Of a DNA stretch of 64,000 nt, positions 59,304 through 64,000 are shown in pieces. The stretch's first letter is position 1, and every line of letters starts with the position of its first letter. The stretch covers positions 69,917,823 through 69,981,822 of the forward strand of contig NC_080419.1 in the NCBI RefSeq assembly GCF_029873635.1, written 5' to 3'. Both the position numbers and the translations under genes were made by a program. The notes under the pieces were generated by a model that had not been told where the DNA came from, did not search any database, and was given only the letters and a program-made list of their open reading frames with translations. Origin of the DNA: Malania oleifera. Lineage: Eukaryota > Streptophyta > Magnoliopsida > Santalales > Ximeniaceae.

Positions 59304-61199
59304 ATGACTAGTTGGGCTAGAGATAACACATTTAGACTAGTCAGGACAGACTCATCCATCTCATCATCGAGTGAACCTATTTCACTTGAATCACCATCTG
59401 ACATGCGTAGCATCATGGCTGAAAATGAACCTCATGATATGGAGAACCCCAATAGGACACTCAGAGAATATTTGCAACCTGTTAGGACTAGTGCCCCATC
59501 CTGCATTATTCTACCTTTGAATGCAAATGCTTTTAATTTTAAACCTGGGATGATTCCATTATTACCTCATTTTCATGGCATTGAATCTGAAAACCCATAT
59601 TTGCATATTAAAGAGTTTGAAGAAGTTTGTGCCACATTCATGGATAGAACATGCACTAAGGAAGTAATAAGACTGAAATTGTTTCCCTTTTCTTTAAAAG
59701 ACAAGGCAAAAACTTGGTTTTATTCCTTAAGGCCAAGATCCATTGGGACTTGGCAAGAAATGCAAGCTGTGTTTTTAAAGAAATTTTTTCCTATACAAAG
59801 AACTAATGCTTTGAAAAGACAAATCATGAATTTTTTCCAAAATGATGTGGAAACATTTTATCAGTATTGGGAACGTTTCAAAGACCTCTTAAATGCATGT
59901 CCTCACCATGGGTATGAGAATTAGAGGGTCATCAGTTTTTTCTATGAGGGGTTGAAACCAAAGATGAGGCAATTTGTCGAAATAATGTGTAATGGTGAGT
60001 TTTTCAATAAAGAGCCTGAAGAAGCTTTTGACTATTTTGATTATTTGGCTAAAAACGCCCAATCTTGGGTTGTCTCTGATGTGTATGATAGATCTTAAAA
60101 GCAAAAATGTATTAATGGGGGTGGTAAGTATTAATTGGAAGAAGTTGATGATTTGAATGCTAGACTTGCATTGATGTCCCAAAGGTTAGATTCCATTGAG
60201 CTTAAGGAGGTAAATGAAATGCATGTTTTACCATCATCTTCTAAAAAATGCAGCATATGTGAGGATCCAGGGCATGCGACTGATGCATGTCCAACTATTC
60301 CTGCTCTTAAGGAAGTTTTGCTTGATCAGTCTAACTTGGTGTATATGGTTTCTGAGATTTCTTATGAACCTTATTCTGATACTTACAATGCAGGTTGTAG
60401 AAGTCATTCAAATTTCAATTGGATGAATGATCAAGTGGAGCCATCTCCCCAGGAACAAAGTCAATACATTCCTTATACAGCATCTGGCCAAGACTCGGGA
60501 CCCTCTTACTTTGCAAATCAGCCTCCTCCAATGCAAAGAAGGGAAATGGAAGATTCCATACAGCAGCTAACCGTTAGCGTGCAACAGTTCATGGCAAGCC
60601 AAAATGTGATCAATTCTAAAACTTCTCAAGCCATCAACGAGATAAGCACCAAATTGACTAGGCTGAACACATTATTGAATGCTTTGGAGATAGATGAATC
60701 CCAATTTCAACCCCAGCCAGATACTCAAGTACAGATTGCAATCATGGAACCGTCATCCTATATTGAAGCAAATGTCAATGATTGCAATGCCGAAGCAAAT
60801 CTCAGCTATGGTAAGGTGACTGGTGAACTAGATGAAGAAGTTGAGCAGAATGCTGAGACTTTAACCTTCAAGGAACCAGGTACAAATTTTAATGTTGATG
60901 TTTCTGAAGAACCAAAGGTAATTGTTCCAAAAACTTTTCCTCAAAGGCCGGTTCTTAAAGAAGTATATTTCCTGAAAACTATACTGGATAAGGATCCTTT
61001 CTTGTTAAAACGAGAACGACAATTTGAAAATGTGTTGTCTGATATTGTGGAAAGTATTGATTTATTCATAGATAACTTCTGTGCAGATAACAAAGCTGAT
61101 GCACTATGGCGACTCAAATTTGGAGATTCGCTAGTTCAATTTATAAATATGCACCCACCAGACGAAATTCCTCCTGAGCCTCCTCCAGATACACGGTGA
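59304..61199 (+). pseudogene. Athila-like gag, 632 codons with three in-frame stops
   Basis: One continuous frame from ATG 59,304 to TGA 61,197-61,199, interrupted only by TAG at 59,922, TAA at 60,096 and TAA at 60,132; no frameshift. It has the retrotransposon gag domain (PLLPHFHGIESENPYLHIKEF, then FPFSLKDKAKTWFYSL and FLKKFFP), a CCHC knuckle C-SIC-EDPG-H-ATDA-C (about residues 317-330), Gln-rich segments and an acidic C-terminal half ending in a proline-rich EIPPEPPPDTR tail. No protease follows. Such gag-only elements would depend on another element's pol. The ATG is supported by its position 130 bp after the primer site. Confidence 0.85.
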
Positions 61200-62034
61200 C
61201 GTTTTTCTCTCCTTTGTTTTAATTTTGTTTCATTCTGTCTTATTTTTAGTTTATTGATAGGTACAATTTCCTTTAGTTCAGTTTTCCTTTTCCATTATTT
61301 CTTCATCCAGGTACGCCCTATTTTTCCCGTGCACAATTTTTCTATTTCCCCTATGCTTTCACATTGAGGACAACGTTCCATTTTAGTTGGGGGGTGAGCA
61401 TTTCTTCATTTATGCGTAGTTTCTCTTTATATGATTTTATGACTCCATGAATAATTGATTGGTAGTACATTCGTGTTAATTTGGCTATATAATTTTCTGT
61501 ATTTACATGACATCTCACGAGATTGAATACACACTCATGTGATTCATTGCACTTAAGGTTTCCTGTGAGCACTGAGAGAACACCCGTGGCGACTATGACG
61601 CCTTGTGAGATATCCTTGAGCTATGTATCGTTCTTTTGAGCGTTAATATCAAATCAGAGTTCATGGAACTCAATTCTCTTTTTTCAAGATGATTCCCTGT
61701 ACACTAGTCTCTGTCTTTCATTTGCTAGCCTAGAGGTTACACCTAGTGGGGAGATAGAAACCTAGGTCTTGTAACCTACTCAAGATGTGAAGGCTGAGCC
61801 ACCCCTAGAGATTGACTTAGTTCATAGACCCCTATTCGAGCTTAATTCCCATTGATTGTTTGAAGATTACAAAAGAAGTGTTAAGATTGTCCTAATTGCT
61901 CAAGAAAAGATAGGAAATAAAGAATGAGTAGAAGAAGGAACAAGAAATAAACATGCGCATGAGATGAAACGCTGATGCTTGATCCACATACATATCACAA
62001 AGAATCAAGGACACGACACATGTTTTCCACTGAT

Positions 62035-62137
62035 TATAATGGTTCTGATATGTTGACAAAGACACTACCAAGAGAGAAGCTTGGAGTTTGTTGTTTGTTC
62101 GCTGAGATGGCGATTCCCTCCACATAGTCGGAAAGGG
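62035..62137 (+). pseudogene. Tork-like copia 3' tail (end of RNase H)
   Basis: Reads NGSDMLTKTLPREKLGVCC, the conserved end of copia RNase H/pol, and is the direct continuation of the frame broken at 57,181. It ends at 62,137, where a copia LTR of another family begins, so the Tork-like 3' LTR is not in the window. Confidence 0.88.
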
Positions 62138-64000
62138 TGTTGACCTTATAGGTCACGTTCGGTTTTGATTATGAAAAATACTCATTGTATTTAATGGGTA
62201 TTTGAGATCATGTGTAGGAACCTCATTTGTCAAAATCAAGATGCACGTAAAGCAAATGAAGCTTGAAGACCAATTTATTTTTATGATTGTAATATATGTT
62301 TCTCCTGCAAAATTGGTCTATAATAGTAAATTAGGGTTCTTGGTTTGTAATAAGCACACACACATCATATGCATGTTATAATACGTAAGCTCAAACCAAG
62401 TATAACTAAAATGACCTTAGAAAGACCTTAGGAGTTAGACACCGAATTTTTTCGATGTCTTCAAAAGGACCTAGAAATGACCCGAGGACACTCACCTTTA
62501 CACTCATAAATGTTAGGCATTTGATTAGGGTGTTTGTGATTCAAAACAAGACCGAAATGCACACTTTGTGCACTTTTGGTCGACCAACCTATGCAGTTCA
62601 TTCTGCCCTGGTCGATCGAACCGATTTGGGTCAACCAGTTGACCACAGCCCATTCGACTAAATCAGGTTAGTTCAAAAACACCCGGTCGACTGAACCTCC
62701 TAGGAGTCAAACATTTGACTACTTAGTCGACCGAGCCAAAATTGCATACCAACTACCTGGTCGACCGAGGGTCCTTAGGAGAAATCCCAATGGTCTGGTC
62801 GACCTAGAGGCTCAGTTCATTTTCCCCTAGTCGACTAACCGCGCGAATTGAAAAATTCGCCTTCCCCTGGTCGACCGACCGAACAGTTCAAAAATGGCCC
62901 AGTCGATCGAACCATATGAACTTCAGTCGACCGAAAAGGTATCTGGTCGATCGGACCTCTCGGGTTGCCCTGATTTTTACGGTAGTTAAAATATTTTAGA
63001 CAAGGTAAAATTTGCTATAATATCATTAAACTTTCCTAATAATTCCCAATAGGTCCCCAACGGTTATATTTCATGGGATGTCTATAAATACCCCCTCATT
63101 TGGGATTATTAGTAATAGATTAGTAGATTTAATTATGGAAAATTTTTTGAAAATCCAAAAACCAATAATACTCATTTTCATGCTAAAACCAATTATACTT
63201 ACCTTCTCCCATTCCTCATACTCTTTGTAAGTTGATTGAGTGTTTATTGCTATAGGTTTGCTCTACTATTTTTATTTAATTTGATTCGATTCGATTTTAA
63301 TGAGAGCTAAACCAGAGTATTCTTAGGGGATTTTGTTCATAAGCTTATCCTAAGAAGACTTGCTTAAACTTCTGAGTATTGCATTTGTATTGCAATATCT
63401 TAGGAATCTTGTATTTGTCTTTGGGTTGCAAAATCATTTTCAAAACATACTCAAATATCATGTGTGATTTATATTTGACATACTTGTGAGGAGATATTTG
63501 TGTTTGTGATATTAATCTTTGTGCAATAGTTACTCACTCACATATTAGTTGCTGAATACAAAGATTACATATCTTTTGCAAACCAAGCATATACATTATC
63601 TAATATTCACATGATTGAGATATCCTGCTGATTGATATCCTTGAGGCTTTCTTGACATCTTTGTGTGAACACGATTGATTGAATATCTTGACAAAAAAAG
63701 ATTGCTTGTTGACACTCTCATGCACTCATTACACTAATAGAAAATATATTGAGAGTTGAAATATTAGACCACATTGAGCTTACATATTAAATCATATTGT
63801 GGTGTATGTGACTGAGCGTATCTGGGTATACATCTGCTTTACATGAAAGCATAATCACTGTACCATTGTATTGAATTTCAAATCTGTTGTATTTTCAGGC
63901 ACAGACCTGAAGAGGGAGACTAGCCCTATGAAATAGTCCCGGATTGGCTTATACTCAGTTAGGAAAGCTAGGTGCGCATTTTTGTTAAGGCGTGTAGGTT
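62138..64000 (+). mobile_element. Ty1/copia LTR, runs off the window end
   Basis: Starts TGTTGACCTTATAGG, like the other copia LTRs, followed by TTTTGATTATGAAAAA. It has an array of GGTCGACCGA-type palindromes (about 62,575-62,965), TATA box CTATAAATA (63,082-63,090) and, near the window end, the CACAGACCTGAAGAGGG ... TAGTCC segment that corresponds to about 10,100-10,260 of the LTR at 8,405. About 1.86 kb are visible; the end and any interior lie outside. Confidence 0.85.
62575..63090 (+). promoter_or_regulatory. GGTCGACCGA array and TATA box of the copia LTR
   Basis: About a dozen GTCGACCGA, GTCGATCGA or TCGACTGAAC variants spaced about 25-35 bp apart between 62,575 and 62,965, then CTATAAATA at 63,082. 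Here the motif centre is GTCGAC, unlike the TTCGGTCGCCCGAA centre of the sister LTRs, although position and spacing are the same. Confidence 0.5.

Larger units (their letters stand above)
57182..62029 (+). mobile_element. Athila-like gag-only retrotransposon without a recognisable 3' LTR
   Basis: Starts TGATTACGCG and ends GTTTTCCA, flanked by perfect CTGAT duplications (57,177-57,181 and 62,030-62,034) inside the Tork-like RNase H/3' region, whose coding continues correctly on the far side. Layout: LTR (57,182 to about 59,147), tRNA-Asp type primer site, gag (59,304-61,199), then 0.8 kb of untranslated sequence with a G-run GTTGGGGGGTGAG near 61,387. There is no protease, RT or integrase. 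A copy of the 5' LTR is not present at the right end. Gag motifs and the tRNA-Asp primer site point to the Athila/OTA side of Ty3/gypsy. Confidence 0.8.

Overview
The window is nuclear DNA of a flowering plant, most likely a eudicot. It has one spliced gene with GT-AG introns, long AT-rich spacers and many nested LTR retrotransposons. There are no bacterial-style operons, no CRISPR array and no rRNA or tRNA gene that I can recognise. I cannot name the species from the sequence.

Left block (1-14,923): a minus-strand Ty3/gypsy element (RT at 1-1,214, protease/gag at 5,835-7,650, LTR edge at 7,936-8,200). It is split by a Ty1/copia solo LTR (1,215-5,834), which is itself split by a different gypsy solo LTR (2,061-4,603). 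Both insertions keep near-perfect 5-bp target duplications. Next to it is a plus-strand copia element (5' LTR 8,405-10,568, gag, a long non-coding interior and a truncated 3' LTR) that has no pol. It is preceded by 200 bp of 3' interior sequence, as if two copies once shared an LTR.

Middle block (14,924-31,432): a diverged unidentified repeat, simple-sequence tracts, a degenerate copia solo LTR and a tRNA-derived SINE with target duplications. Then comes the only convincing host gene, a four-exon plus-strand gene for a 277-residue DUF1639 protein (CDS 23,652-28,363). It has a TATA box near 21,554, a long leader probably containing introns, and a 2.5-kb first intron with promoter-like sequence in its 3' part. 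AT-rich spacer follows.

Right block (31,433-64,000): a second pol-less copia element of the same type, on the minus strand, whose 5' LTR carries a gypsy solo LTR. After it lies an old Tork-like copia element broken into pieces by later insertions: a gypsy solo LTR (40,208-45,028, itself carrying another at 41,156-43,535), an 8.1-kb chromovirus-like gypsy element with both LTRs (46,453-54,567), an Athila-like gag-only element (57,182-62,029), and a copia LTR that runs off the window end (from 62,138).

The most interesting signals are these. (1) Unrelated copia and gypsy LTRs carry arrays of short CG-rich palindromes (GTCGAC-centred, or TTCGGTCGCCCGAA-like) placed just upstream of the LTR TATA box. 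(2) A gag-only copia family is present in two copies with the same pol-less layout. (3) The Athila-like gag-only element has a perfect target duplication but no recognisable 3' LTR. (4) The DUF1639 gene may have a second promoter inside intron 1. Positions, motifs and target duplications were read directly; family and clade names come from motif recognition without a database search.
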